64,000 nucleotides of DNA from Pocillopora verrucosa (lineage: Eukaryota; Cnidaria; Anthozoa; Scleractinia; Pocilloporidae), in contig NC_089316.1 of the NCBI RefSeq assembly GCF_036669915.1, forward strand, positions 1,888,743-1,952,742, read 5' to 3'. The notes beneath the pieces were generated by a model. The model saw only the letters and a list, made by a program, of their open reading frames with translations, did not search any database and was not told the origin of the DNA. Made by a program: the position numbers and the translations under genes. This document shows, one piece after another, positions 1-11,100 of the stretch; within the stretch, counting starts at the first letter, position 1, and every line of letters starts with the position of its first letter.

Positions 1-344
1 CGCGGGAAAAAGGCGAGGCAGAAAGACGCGTTTTGTTTCAATTCTTCATCTAATTGGTTGAGAGGGCGTCGCAAACTGAGATGTCTCGACCTAAACAATT
101 TCTTTGAGGCGCGGGAAAAGGCGAGGTAGCAAGACGCGTTTTGTTCAATTTTTCGTCTAATTGGTTGAGAGGGCGACGCGGATTAAGATGTCTCGACCAA
201 TCACAAAGGGAAAGCAATTACGTCGATCCTGAAGCGCGGGAAAACACGAGCGACCAAGTCGCGACTAACACTTGGCTTGCATCTCATCTTAATTTTACTT
301 AGTTGCTGTTTCCAAATGAAGATTTTTTTGTTAATATTTTTCAG
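1..344. repeat. Tandem repeat of about 115 bp, at least two copies
   Basis: Two similar units (about 1-112 and 113-230) share a GCGCGGGAAAA start, an AAGACGCGTTTTGTT core, a CTAATTGGTTGAGAGGGCG block and a GATGTCTCGACC end. A third, degenerate start follows at about 234. The unit lies in an intron of the EXOC3 gene. A related sequence (GCGCGGGAAAACGCG followed by GATTGGTTGAGAGG) occurs at about 31050-31120 in a PRPF6 intron, so this is a dispersed family that is tandemly arranged here. Confidence 0.7.
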
Positions 345-3052
345 TGCTGGATACCTCTTGGATGAAGCATTTTTGGACCTGGAGCCTTTTTTCTCACAAA
401 TTATGACTCCTACATGGTATTGTATTTCATGTCCAACAAACTTTGCAATTTTAATGAAAAGTTGTTCAACCTTTTAACTCCCATGAGTGACCAAGACAGA
501 ATTTCTCCTTACAATATCAATACAATATCAGGCTGACAAGTGATGAGAATAAAGAAAAATATTAATTAGGGGATTATAAGTTGATCCGATCCCAAATTCT
601 CCAAACTAACATCACATTTACTATATGGTAGACAGTAAGGAGAATTACTAATAAGATCTGGGGAGTTAAAAAGTTAAAACTACATTTGTGGCAAGTTTTG
701 TATTTGGAATTAATTTCCAGAGACCAGACAACTGAAACCTTTGGTCTTTCGACTACTGTTTGGATGCCATCCCACTGAGCTTCGCAGAACTTGGTTTTTA
801 GCATCGCCATTTTCCTAGGTCCTATTTGACGTTCGTCCTCCCAAAACCTTCCTTGATTTTTCACTCCTCTGAAAACGTCGCACCATTAACTATTACGCTT
901 CGTTTACCTGTTGTAAGAGAAAAATTTAAAGGGGTGGTGGTTGTTGGATCGTTAGTTGATCAAGGAAAGGTTTAAATATGCTTACCCTTTTTAATAGCAG
1001 TTTATTTCTGAAGGTCTGATATTTTCTGGTTTTTTTTGTTTTTTTAGGATACCAAGTCCAGAAGCTGTGGACACAATAATTGTCACAATAGAGGATTACT
1101 ACAATGACTTTTTACACTTGAAAGACAAGTAAAGTGAACTTGAATGTTTCTTTTATAGCTATGGGAAGTTTTAGTGTTAACGGCATGATGTCTTTACAAC
1201 GTCGCGCACACCGAGATACCACTCGATGTTTTGTGAACCGGCGTGAACCGAGAAAGCGTGAGCGCGACGTGAAAATGCTTTAAAGTGAAGTAAAAATTGT
1301 AGAAACTGGTTTAAGATAAGGGAGAAGACTCGGTGACTGTTTGGGTTTTCTTACGCTGATTAGTTTTTCAATAAGACTCTTTTTTCGACAGATTTTTCGA
1401 TAACCTCATGAAACAAGCTCTGAAGAAAGTGCTGCTAGAATATGTCCGTGCAATGCTGAACAAGTATGGTGTTGAATATTTTTAACTGTTTTGTATTTAG
1501 TGGACTTAACTTCTGGCATTGCCGTATTGCTTGCGAAAAGCGGGAGTGTTTCAGATTTTCATGATGGTCGGCGATCATTCACTTTGTAGTTTTGTCTGAC
1601 GAAGACGTAAATGAACGCGTGGTGAAAATTCGCGCTCGTGGGGTTAAAAGGCATGAACGTTACGTGAAAATTTCTTAACGTGACATTTTTAAAAATTGAA
1701 TGAGTGCGCTTTGAAAATGCGCAAACTTCAGCGACGGTTCGTGAGAATCTGGTACGCTAACTGATGTAACTCAAAATCTGAGATTTTGTGTGTAAATCCG
1801 CGATAGTCTTGGACCTTCCCGGCATAAGGAGGCACACCTCAACTTAAGTTTTACAAGTTCTTTTTCATTTTTCTAGGCGTATTGCATTTAAGGATTACGA
1901 AGGAAGGAGGGATGCGGCAAAAAAGATCACGGAGGAATCCAAAAAGATCGAGAAACTCTTCAAGAAGTTAGCCAAAGCTAATTTGCAGCCAGAAACTCGA
2001 TGCTCCGTTCTTCCCACACTTGCTGAGGTCATCAAACTTCGAGATACGTCCATGATGGCTCTTGAAATTTCGGTAACTAAAGAGCAAATCATATCTAGCT
2101 AGAATAGTTAAATTTGTTATCATTTTTGGGTTTGAGACAAAGAAAAGTCATACTGTTTTATGTATGTTAATTTGTATCATAAAATTTATCTCATGATAAT
2201 TTATAATAGTTAATGATAAGCTGTTCGTTGAGAATTTAAATGGAAAATGTGATCAGAAATATTGCTTATTGTCACCCTCTTTTCAAGATAGGAAAGGTAA
2301 TTTTTGAAAGTTCACAGCAGTCATGGTTTGTTATCAACATGACATTCGGTTTAAAGTTTACTGTGCCTGTTACTTTTCTCCTCAGGGAATTGCCAATAAG
2401 TACCCTGACTTCAAATCTGACCATGCCTTGGCCCTGTTGTTGATGAGAGGAGATCTTACCAGGACAGAAGCAAGACAGGTGTGTAGAGGATTAATCTCTC
2501 ACAATCCTAAGCACAAACTCTCAGCTCCTCCCTCTGGGTGAATTAAATTGACACACTGTGTGTCGGTGGTTAGCTTGCAGGACTCCTAATCAAGGGTTCA
2601 AGCCCTGTCTGTGTCCCTCTTTGAAGTTTTTCAGACAAGACTTATAATTTCCACATTGCCTCTCTCCACCCAGGGAAATAAGTGGGTACCTGAAAAATGT
2701 CAGAGAAATCTGACAAATTCCAGGTGGAATAAGCATCCCATTTAGGCCTTGGTTGGTTGAAGGATGAGCAGTGCCATACACTGGATAAATATCTGTCTGA
2801 TGGATAGAACCCTTGTTTTATGCAATGCGAAATGGGAGAGCTGTAGCAGTTAGCTTCAGGCTTTCAGTTATCAACCTTCATGTAAATTTTTGTTTTTGTT
2901 ATTTTTCCAAGTTAATTATGGAAACTCCTCTAGAAGGAAGACAGGATACTCCAGCTGATGACCCTGCTGCATTTTTCACTCAAATCATTGTGCCACCATC
3001 TGTGTTGGACAAGCTGGAAACATTGAGAGAAACAATGATGAAAAAGAAATGA
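345..3052 (+). CDS. EXOC3: Exocyst complex component 3 (Sec6), C-terminal part
   Basis: This is a subunit of the exocyst, which tethers secretory vesicles to the plasma membrane before fusion. Exons seen: 345-416, 1048-1128, 1392-1463, 1877-2072, 2386-2478 and 2912-3052; all join in phase to give 217 residues and a TGA stop. The product contains LLDEAFLDLEPFF, AVDTIIVTIEDYYNDF, LLEYVRAML, RIAFKDYEGRRDAAKK, AEVIKLRDTSMMALEIS, NKYPDFKSDHALALLLMRGD and a terminal block ending FFTQIIVPPSVLDKL. These follow the order of the C-terminal helical bundle of animal Sec6. The N-terminal two thirds lie before the window. The acceptor at 2910-2911 follows a pyrimidine-rich tract with CAAG. Identity is from recalled family sequence and is strong over the whole stretch. 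Confidence 0.9.
471..678 (+). repeat. Family A MITE-like repeat (about 205 bp), in an EXOC3 intron
   Basis: It begins with CTTTTAACTCCCATGAGTGACC and ends with GGGAGTTAAAAAGTTAA, so its termini are imperfect inverted repeats. Inside are the family marks AATTTCTCCTTACAATATCAATACAATATC, GTGATGAGAATAAAG and CTAACATCAC. No ORF. Same family at 3636, 6705, 7647, 11191, 23003, 28467, 43750 and 57375. Confidence 0.75.
2550..2805 (+). repeat. SINE-like fragment with a B-box-like motif
   Basis: This intronic stretch of EXOC3 has a degenerate promoter-like start (GTCGGTGGTTAGCTTGC), then AAGGGTTCAAGCCCT, which resembles a tRNA B box (GGTTCAANCC). A non-tRNA body follows. It looks like a decayed tRNA-derived SINE, but no tail or target duplication was found, so the ends are approximate. 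Confidence 0.35.
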
Positions 3053-3635
3053 AATTTGCATCAAATTAGTGTGTAATTCTTTACTCTTCTTCACTCTGTG
3101 TATTTAAAAAAAAGTTCATTTTACATCTACTACACTAAACAGGAAATTAAACTTGCAATATGTATTTTGGGCCCCAGACATTGATCTGCCACTGTTTTTC
3201 TGAGAAGATGTCAGTAAAAAATAAGTCTACCATAAAATTGCTATTAGAATGTGGAAATTGTTTATTAAAGATAGTTTAAGTGTCACTGGGTCTGTATTGA
3301 ACCACTTCATTAAAATGAAAGTTACAGTGCAGTCAATCTAAACATCTTTGAAGTCCTTGAGGACCCATCTTACAGTCCCTAAATTTATGTAAGCCTATGG
3401 GCCCCTTATTTTTAAAGGAGCATATCTGGTTTTCCCCAGTGTTTAGTCACTTAGGGCTCCCCTGCTTCCCCTTTTCTGTATTCAATCATGTTCTTCCTGG
3501 CAGTTAGCTGGTACACATGACCTTTTACAGAGGCAAATAAGAGAGTTTTCCTAAAAGGGCCCTACTATTCTGAAGACTTCTTGTTTTATACATCAGGGCT
3601 CAGTTGTTTAAAGGGAAGATAGCATGATCTAACAG

Positions 3636-3847
3636 TTAACCCTTTAACTCCCATTATTGACCAAGACAGAATTTCTCCCAACAATATCAATACAATATTA
3701 AGCAGATAAGTGATGAGAATAAAGAAAAGATCACTTTGGAGATAATTAGTTGATCTAATACTGAATTCTCTGAAGTAACATTATAAGAATTGTATGGTTA
3801 ACAGTACTGGAAGAGTTACAAATTTGATCTGGGAGTTAAAGGGTTAA
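3636..3847 (+). repeat. Family A MITE-like repeat, full length
   Basis: Bounded by TTAACCCTTTAACTCCCA on the left and GGGAGTTAAAGGGTTAA on the right, a clear terminal inverted repeat of about 16 bp. The interior matches the other copies (CCAAGACAGAATTTCTCC, GATGAGAATAAAG, GGTTAACAGTA). Confidence 0.8.
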
Positions 3848-3935
3848 ATTGCTATCCAGTGCATAAAACGTACTGCACTATCCAACAGATAGAGATTTAT
3901 CCAGTGGCTAGCATTATCCACTCTTTGAGGAACAA
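3846..3935. repeat. ATCCA-rich short palindromic repeat
   Basis: It contains TATCCAGTGCATAAA, CTATCCAACAGATAGAGATTTATCCAGTGG and GCATTATCCACTC, a self-complementary arrangement. Related sequence occurs at 62560-62640 (CTATCCACCAGGTAGAGATTTACCTGG) and in part near 62215, both in a PABPC intron. No ORF. Confidence 0.5.
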
Positions 3936-4593
3936 GAGCCTAGATCTCTGCACCAGTCCTGCAGAGTCCTCATGAAACTAATTCTCCCAGCCAGGTGAGA
4001 GGAAGGAGAAGACCTTGCTGGTGCCACCAGAGTCTCTTGAAAGGGCTTGTTTAGCCAGCTGCATTCTAGAAATACTTGTTTTGATGCTTGATAATGTCAT
4101 CTCTTAGGGTAAACAGTTTTTGGCATTTTAAAGGCTGATTTTCTGCCGGGTGGTTGGGCATAGTTCCATGGATACGTAGCATGTGTTATAGGGGTTAAGT
4201 ACGTGTGCTTCTTGATAACAACTCTTCCCAGCTGACTGTACAAAAACTGACTTTCTGGACCCTTGAGAAGGAAAAAACAGACGGCTAAGTCAAGCTGATA
4301 AGGTGGACGAGTTAATTCTGGCAGTCAAAAGTCAAATGTCAAATGCTTGGTACAGGTTGGCATAATCCAAAAGTCACAATTTCAATAATATTTGTAGTCG
4401 GTTTTGAAACAAGCATTTAGCATCTCGGGTCGTGAAAATGTGCATTATGTTCGATCGTATACCTTTTTAGAATTTAAAAGTTTTTAAAAAACAAACACAT
4501 CGAAAGTTTACTGACTGGAAGCAAAGAAAGGCATTAAAATAAGAGTTATTCCGATATATTAAAGTTCACATGGCAACCAGGTGGACAATCAGA

Positions 4594-4753
4594 CATGGTT
4601 TGATGCTACTCTGGTTTAAAGATCTAATGGATGTAACCGAGAAGTTATTAGAGGAAGCACTAGACAGGATTGTCGAAACGTTGGGTCTATGAATTGTAAC
4701 GTCTCGTAACATTCATCAAATCTTTAAACCAGTGTAGCATCAAACCATGTCTT
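4594..4753. repeat. Inverted repeat with arms of about 33 bp
   Basis: The left arm AGACATGGTTTGATGCTACT... (4594-4626) is answered by ...AGTGTAGCATCAAACCATGT (right arm about 4719-4753), separated by about 90 bp without coding potential. The arms are nearly perfect. This is a probable MITE or a folded-back element just upstream of the CtIP promoter. Confidence 0.7.
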
Positions 4754-5039
4754 AGAGTTGTTCCGTTTAAAACAAAGCTTTTAAAATACCTTGTGATCTT
4801 GATTTGTGTGCCTTGGTAACGAGCGATTTTCGTGTTTCTCTGGTTTGCTTTCCTGCCTTTGATGAGCTCTGTAAGTTCGATCGCATAAACACTCTTCCTC
4901 AGTCATGATCCTGTTTACTTTGTCAACAATTTAGGATCTATAATTTTGAGAAGAAACCCTGCGAAGTGTACATCGCCTCCGAGTTCGATCACTCGCTGTA
5001 AACACAAAGAAGTGCCAGGCGACTCCTTGGACCCAGTCT

Positions 5040-5110
5040 CAAAACCGCGGGGTCAACATGGCGGGAAGTTTACACGATGAATGTATCGCTCCAAAAGTTT
5101 TTATTCTCTG
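5040..5110 (+). promoter_or_regulatory. Putative CtIP promoter/leader with an ATGGCGG (YY1-like) element
   Basis: CAACATGGCGGGAAG at 5054-5068 matches the YY1-type element often found at or just after the start site of animal housekeeping genes. It lies about 120 bp before the proposed CtIP start codon. The same element precedes PRPF6 and MPLKIP in this window. The role is inferred from motif and position. Confidence 0.4.
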
Positions 5111-5177
5111 AACTTAAAATTTGGTCCCTTTAAGCTTCAGATGGAAAGGAATCGGAGTGTAGCTTGGATAATTTCTA

Positions 5178-8100
5178 ATGGAATCATATTCTCTGCTGGA
5201 AAAGCTCAAAGAGACCATAAAAAGAGATTTTCAAGGCAAGGTGTAAATTGTGCATGTTAAAGAATCAACATGCAAATAATACTTTATTTTTCTTGGGTGC
5301 ATAGAGATAGACAAAGACCCTATTCTTTCTCATGGCCCCAAAAATTAAAGTAGCATATTGATCGAAAAGACTCTATTAATCTAAAGCTGTCTGCCTTAAA
5401 GAATTTTACTTGAAAAAATCTAAAACACAACTGCCGCACTTTTCGAGTTTGTAAAGAAATCGAGAAAGAGATATATTAAGTCGAGTTTTTATAGAAATTG
5501 AGAAAGGGATAATATATCTCTTTCTCAACTTCTTTACAAACTCGATCACCTGCTCAAAAAGAGCTGCAGTTGTTTAAAGAATCTAGATGGGGTCTAACCC
5601 TAAGTTCATGGTAACTCTAAATCTCCTTGCCTCAATTAGTTGAACAAAATTGTAAGAGTTTTCTACCATGCCTTGTAGGTCCATCTGTTTGGTTTTAAAA
5701 GATTAGCTTGCACTCAAAATTAAGCTTTAGTAGAGTTTAACCAACAGTAGAGAGCAGAGTAGGAGTTCTTCTGCATTTATCAGGCCCACACTTCTCCTCT
5801 AACACCTGATAGAGGAGAAGTGAAAAGAAAAATTTCCCCTAACCTTGTGCATCTCTTGCCTCTTGCTTGCCTCCTGTTTGCCTGAAAAATGCAAAAAATG
5901 ATGCCCAATCTATGAGTTAGGCTGACCATGTCTCTACATAAGGGACAAGAATGTTAAAGCTCTTGTCTTGACTCTTTGGCAAGGGCTGTACATCACTCTG
6001 ACTTATGCATCCTTCATTATTATAGTATGCACTGAGAAAATTCAATTGTTTCACATTTTTCAGATCTCAGTGACAGATGTACAGAGTCTGATAAAAGGGT
6101 TCAGTGCTTGGAGAAAGAAAACAATCAGATAAAGGAGCAAGTCAAGCATTTTCAAGATGAAAATAATCAGTAGGAATTAAATCTTAAACTTAATTTTTAA
6201 CAAAGTTGTATGACCTCAGTTGTAAAAATGTTTTTGATTCAAAGCAGCAGAATATGAAAGTATGTTATGAAATTAATAGGATTTCTAATTTGCAGAGATT
6301 GAGGTGCACGATTTGCAGAAATTTAAGAATAATATTGGTATGCTGGAGGGAAAATTATTCCACTTTCTGTTTGACTCTCAGGAAGGAAAGGAACCATAAA
6401 TTCTTGAACTTAACTGTTACTGCAATTGTCAAATATTGTATGAACAAAATGTGTAAGTTCATATGTATCTCCCATATGGTTTTCTTAGGATATCCATATT
6501 TTGGTTGCAAAATATGTCAATAATTAGTTAGATAAGAGTATTGTTTAGATGCTGATTGTGTTTTCTTGTTATTACTTTCAAACTATTGCCTCAAGTCTTA
6601 AAGAAACCTTGGCAAAGGTTGAAAAGGAACTGGCATACAAGGATGAAAAGCTAAAGAGGTTAGAGTAGAAAGATGGGTTGAGATGATGGACTTCTTTGTG
6701 TAGACCCTTTAACTCCCAAGATCTCATTAGTAATTCTCCTTACTGTCTGCCATATAGTTCTTGTGATGTTAGTTTGGAGAGTTTGGTATTGAATCAACTA
6801 ATAATCCCCTAATTAATATTTTTCTTCATTCTCATCAGTTGTCTGCATGATATTGTATTGATATTGTAAGGAGGAATTCTGTCTTGGTCACTCATGGGAG
6901 TTAATTCTTCCTCCCCTTTCCCTACATGTATGCTTTTCTTTTTACATCAGTTTTGTGACAATAATATTTCAGGAAATATGATGAACTGCACAGGAAAGAA
7001 CAATGGTGGGACCAATTTCGAGATGAAACTCAGCGGAGGTTTAAAGGTTGGTTTTTACATACATGATGATATCAAAGTCTTAGACTTGGTCCGGAAATTA
7101 AATATTTGGTAAAAACTTTTATTTACCTCTTTTCCTTGATTATGATTTCGCATTTACAGATACTGCAATCTTCAAATAGTTCTTCTCTTTTTCTGTAAAT
7201 CCCTAGAAACAGATTACAATATAATTACCAAATGAGTGAATTAACTAAATATAATGAATTAGGCTGTGGTGTTAGTCTGTTTGTTTTTCTTTGTTAGAGA
7301 AATGGAATGGTTGTTTGCATACAACTTCTGTTTAAATGTTTTTTCCTGTATTTTGCTCTACAGCAATGAAATCATATGGAACATTCCCTCCACACATCCT
7401 TGAAAAATATGTAAATAAGGATATTTTCCAGGAGTTGATGTGAGTTGAAAAATCTGTTTCTTACTTTTGCATTAAAGTAAACCCAGGTTGTAGTCCCTGT
7501 GTCAATTTTTGGAGGACTAAATTCTAGTTGGCTAATATAAAACTCATGAAATAATTTGAGAGTGAGGGGTGCTAACGAAGAAATTGGTAAAGAGGGATAA
7601 GGAAGACTTCAAGTTTGATTAGGTAACATATTTGTCATCTTTTGTTTTAATCCTTTAACTCTCAGATCAAATTTGTAATTCTCCTTTCTGTCAACCCCAC
7701 AATTCTTATATAATGGTAGTTCAGAGAATTTAGTATTGGATCAACTATTTATCCTCAAAAGGATAATTATTTTTTTTATTCTCATCTCGTATCTGGTTGA
7801 TATTGTATGGATATTGTAAGGAGAAATTCTGTCTTGGTCATTCATGGGAGTTTAAGGGTTAATCCTCTACACCCTAACATTAATATCCTTATTAACGATA
7901 CTATTATCTATAAACATTTCCTATGGTACCAATAAAGAGAATATGAGAGCTTCTTTGGCCAGCAATACTATCCTAAATTCTCATAATTTATCCTTAATGC
8001 TTGTTTTGGGGATGATACTGTAAGCAGAAATGAATTTGATGTAAGTTACTCCAAGGGATGTAAGGGCTATGAAACTTTTGTGAATTTGTGTCCTCAGGAA

Positions 8101-11100
8101 TAATAATTCTACTAGCTCTTCCTTATACAAAGAAGATTGCCTCGTGATCAACAAGAGGAATGGCAAACTTTCCACCCTTAAAAGCAAGAAGAAGGTTAGA
8201 TACAACAAAGTGTCAGCCTCGCAGTCAACTGCTGCAGAGGAAGTGAAAACAAATTCTCAAGACAAAGACGAAACACACATCAGTGAAACTGAAGAAAAGG
8301 AAAAACTGATAACGGATGATGACGAGGTTTATCCTGATACCAATGAAAGCACAAAACTTTACCATCCTTCTCTACCTGATCAAAGACAAGGAGGCAATAT
8401 TTCTGCTCATCCCGAGGTTCTTGTTCAAGACACTGAGGATGTGTACACAGAAGAAGTTGGTGATGGCTTCGGTTACTTTATAGGGGCACCTTCTGCAGCA
8501 AGTACTCCTCTTGCTGCCGCAAGTTCACTTCGTTTTGATTATGATAATGTTGACGATGGTGATGGTAATGATGATGATGATGATGTGAGTGTCGGTATTC
8601 TAGATAATCCAAAACAATATCCGAAGGATGAAACTATGGATATTTTAACTAATGTTAAGTCGCAGCTAGCAAATTTGCCTAAATCAGATTCACAATTTCC
8701 AGTTGACTTGTCGTACACACAGCCAGAATCTCCAACGATTCCAAGCCGTACGCGTTCTCTGCAACAAGACATGAACCTGACTGCTGATTGCTCAGTGTCG
8801 CTTTTACCTCATGGACTCAAGGCCGAAGAGAAATCTGAGAAACAAGAATGCAAACCCAATTTTGATTCTAAATTGGTTGAAGACAATGTTAAAACAGAAA
8901 TCGAGAATGAGCAAATGGAAAAACAACCTCCATCAATGAAAGCTGGAAGCACTTGCAAAAGCAAATCAACCAAACAGACAACTTTGGACACAAACTTTTT
9001 CAGCACGAAAGGGGCTTTGAGCAAAAATGATTTTACCTCTGGGAAGAGAAAGAGGGACACTTCAGGGGAATTTGATGATCAAAAGTCCCGTGGAAAAAAA
9101 GAAGATTTTAGGGTTAGTTAATTATATACTTTTTACGTTCAGTGTTTCAGTTAAAGTCTTTCCGTCAAAACTAAGACAAACTTTTCACTTTTGGAATTCA
9201 TGATTGTGTCGTATAATTTAGTTTGACGATTTTACGCATTAAGTAGCGAAACAGCGCAAGGCCATGGTGCAATTATTGAGAGTTTATTGAAAACTGGTGA
9301 AGCGGAATTAGCACGGATTAGTAAGGATAACTTTGACAGATTCATTATTTTTTTGGAACCATGTATTTGTTAGGGGGAAAAATTTAAGACTTTGTTCAAA
9401 GTACCTACGGCACCACCGCCAAAAACATCCGAAGTGATTCTACTGGAGGAATTTCCTTCACGCAGAGCTGATAAGAAGTCTTTTACCACTCCGTTGGGTA
9501 GCAGTGGAGATATCACAGGGCTGTACACGAGTGGTATGGACCTGTTTGGTAATATGGATGAACACTGCTCATCAGGTAATCACTAGAATTGAAGAACATT
9601 GCTTTCTTAAGCGCTCTGCGATTTGTTAAGAGCTCGCGCCGCTTTTGCAACCAATCAGATGCAGGACCGAACCAATCGTGACTTGGTCGCACGAATCGTT
9701 TCACTCGGGCTTGGACATGATCATGTACTTCTTCTTAGATTCTTCACGGGCTTGTTGTTGCATTTGCATTGCTTTCAACCTCTTCGTCGATTGTGTCGAA
9801 TCTGAAATTAATTCCAATGTGCAAGTAGCGGCTGAATCTTAGGTGTTCTCAGTTTTCTTTAGTTATTATTTTTGCTGCATGTGTATCTTTTCATTGTTAG
9901 ATGTGCAACAGGACAGTGAAAAAGAAGGTCTTTGCCTGGAGAACGACGGAAAAGAAAATTTTACAGGCAAAAATGAGGTACTGACTGAGCTAATACTTCG
10001 GCCAAACGCACTTTCACCAAATGTTAAATAACAAGTTACCTTTTTTTCTTATAAACAGAAGTATAGCAGTAAGTCTTCGCAAGAAAACAGGCCGAAAGAT
10101 ACGAATGAGTGTTCAAAAATGAGAGTCAGGTATTTGGTATTTGAATTTATCAATTCCATCCAGTAGTTGAGCTAACGAGACATATACAGGTGTTTTGATA
10201 AGCTTTTTTCCATGGGGCATTAGGCGGCTGTACCCGGGAGAGGTCCGTAAGTCGAAACCTAAACACGAGCTTGCTCGTATGCTAAACGGACGGCGGTGAG
10301 AGGAGTAATGGACAGCGGTAGACCGCTGTAAATCAGCTCTTTATGAAACTTACCCCTGCATACGAGATATGCCATGATGCTGATTCGTATAGCTACCGGA
10401 ACTTCCTCCCCCTCGGATGAGATGCTAGTCTATACTGGGTTACCCATGGTCTCCGTGAGGGTTTGCAGTTAGCATAGGTAACAACATGATTTCGAGTGCA
10501 ATTTGGTGTAAATAAAGACGACAAAATTGTACGAGACCGTAGGGCGAGTGCAATTTGTGAAAATTTTACAAGTGTTTATTACACCAAATTGCTCGAGAAT
10601 TCATTTTATTAGTTTTTAATAATGTACATGAAAGAACATCGCAGAAAGTCAAGACCGACGAAATTTTGAAAGCGTGCGCGCGCTATTTGTAATTTGCACC
10701 CGTGTTACAAATTTGCACTCGTGTTACATGAGAATACACTCGTTTTCAGCCAATCAGAAGCGCCTTACTTTTTCATGTACATTATTACAGAATTTACAGG
10801 TAGGCGGGGAAAAGCCCTCTGAGTGTTAGCCTACGTGTAGCCGCACCCTTCCTCCCCAAAGGTGAAACAGAGGCGCCTACATTTTACCTTTGGGGGAAGG
10901 GTGCGGCTACACGTAGGCCCTCTGAGGGTAAGTTGTATACAAGTGACGAAATGATCCTCGAGGGTGAGCTGCAACTGAAGAAACTGCGGAAAAAGTAGCT
11001 TTAACCCTTTATATAGTATATATATTCTCCATACCCCTCTCTATAAGTTTCTACTGATACTGACAAGGAGAATTGATATGAAGATCAAAACCTCCAAGGC

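Larger units (their letters stand above)
3053..5177. other. Intergenic region between EXOC3 and CtIP
   Basis: No coding ORF is supported here. It holds the EXOC3 3' UTR, a family A repeat (3636-3847), a short palindrome-type repeat (3846-3935), a long inverted repeat (4594-4753) and, at the far end, the presumed CtIP promoter and leader (about 4950-5177). EXOC3 has no perfect AATAAA close after its stop; weaker ATTAAA copies near 3146 and 3268 are possible poly(A) signals. Confidence 0.6.

Noticed and set aside
6206-6523. 105-codon ORF in a CtIP intron
   Set aside because: Not in frame with the flanking exons, no family resemblance and low-complexity composition. The traced exons join in phase without it.
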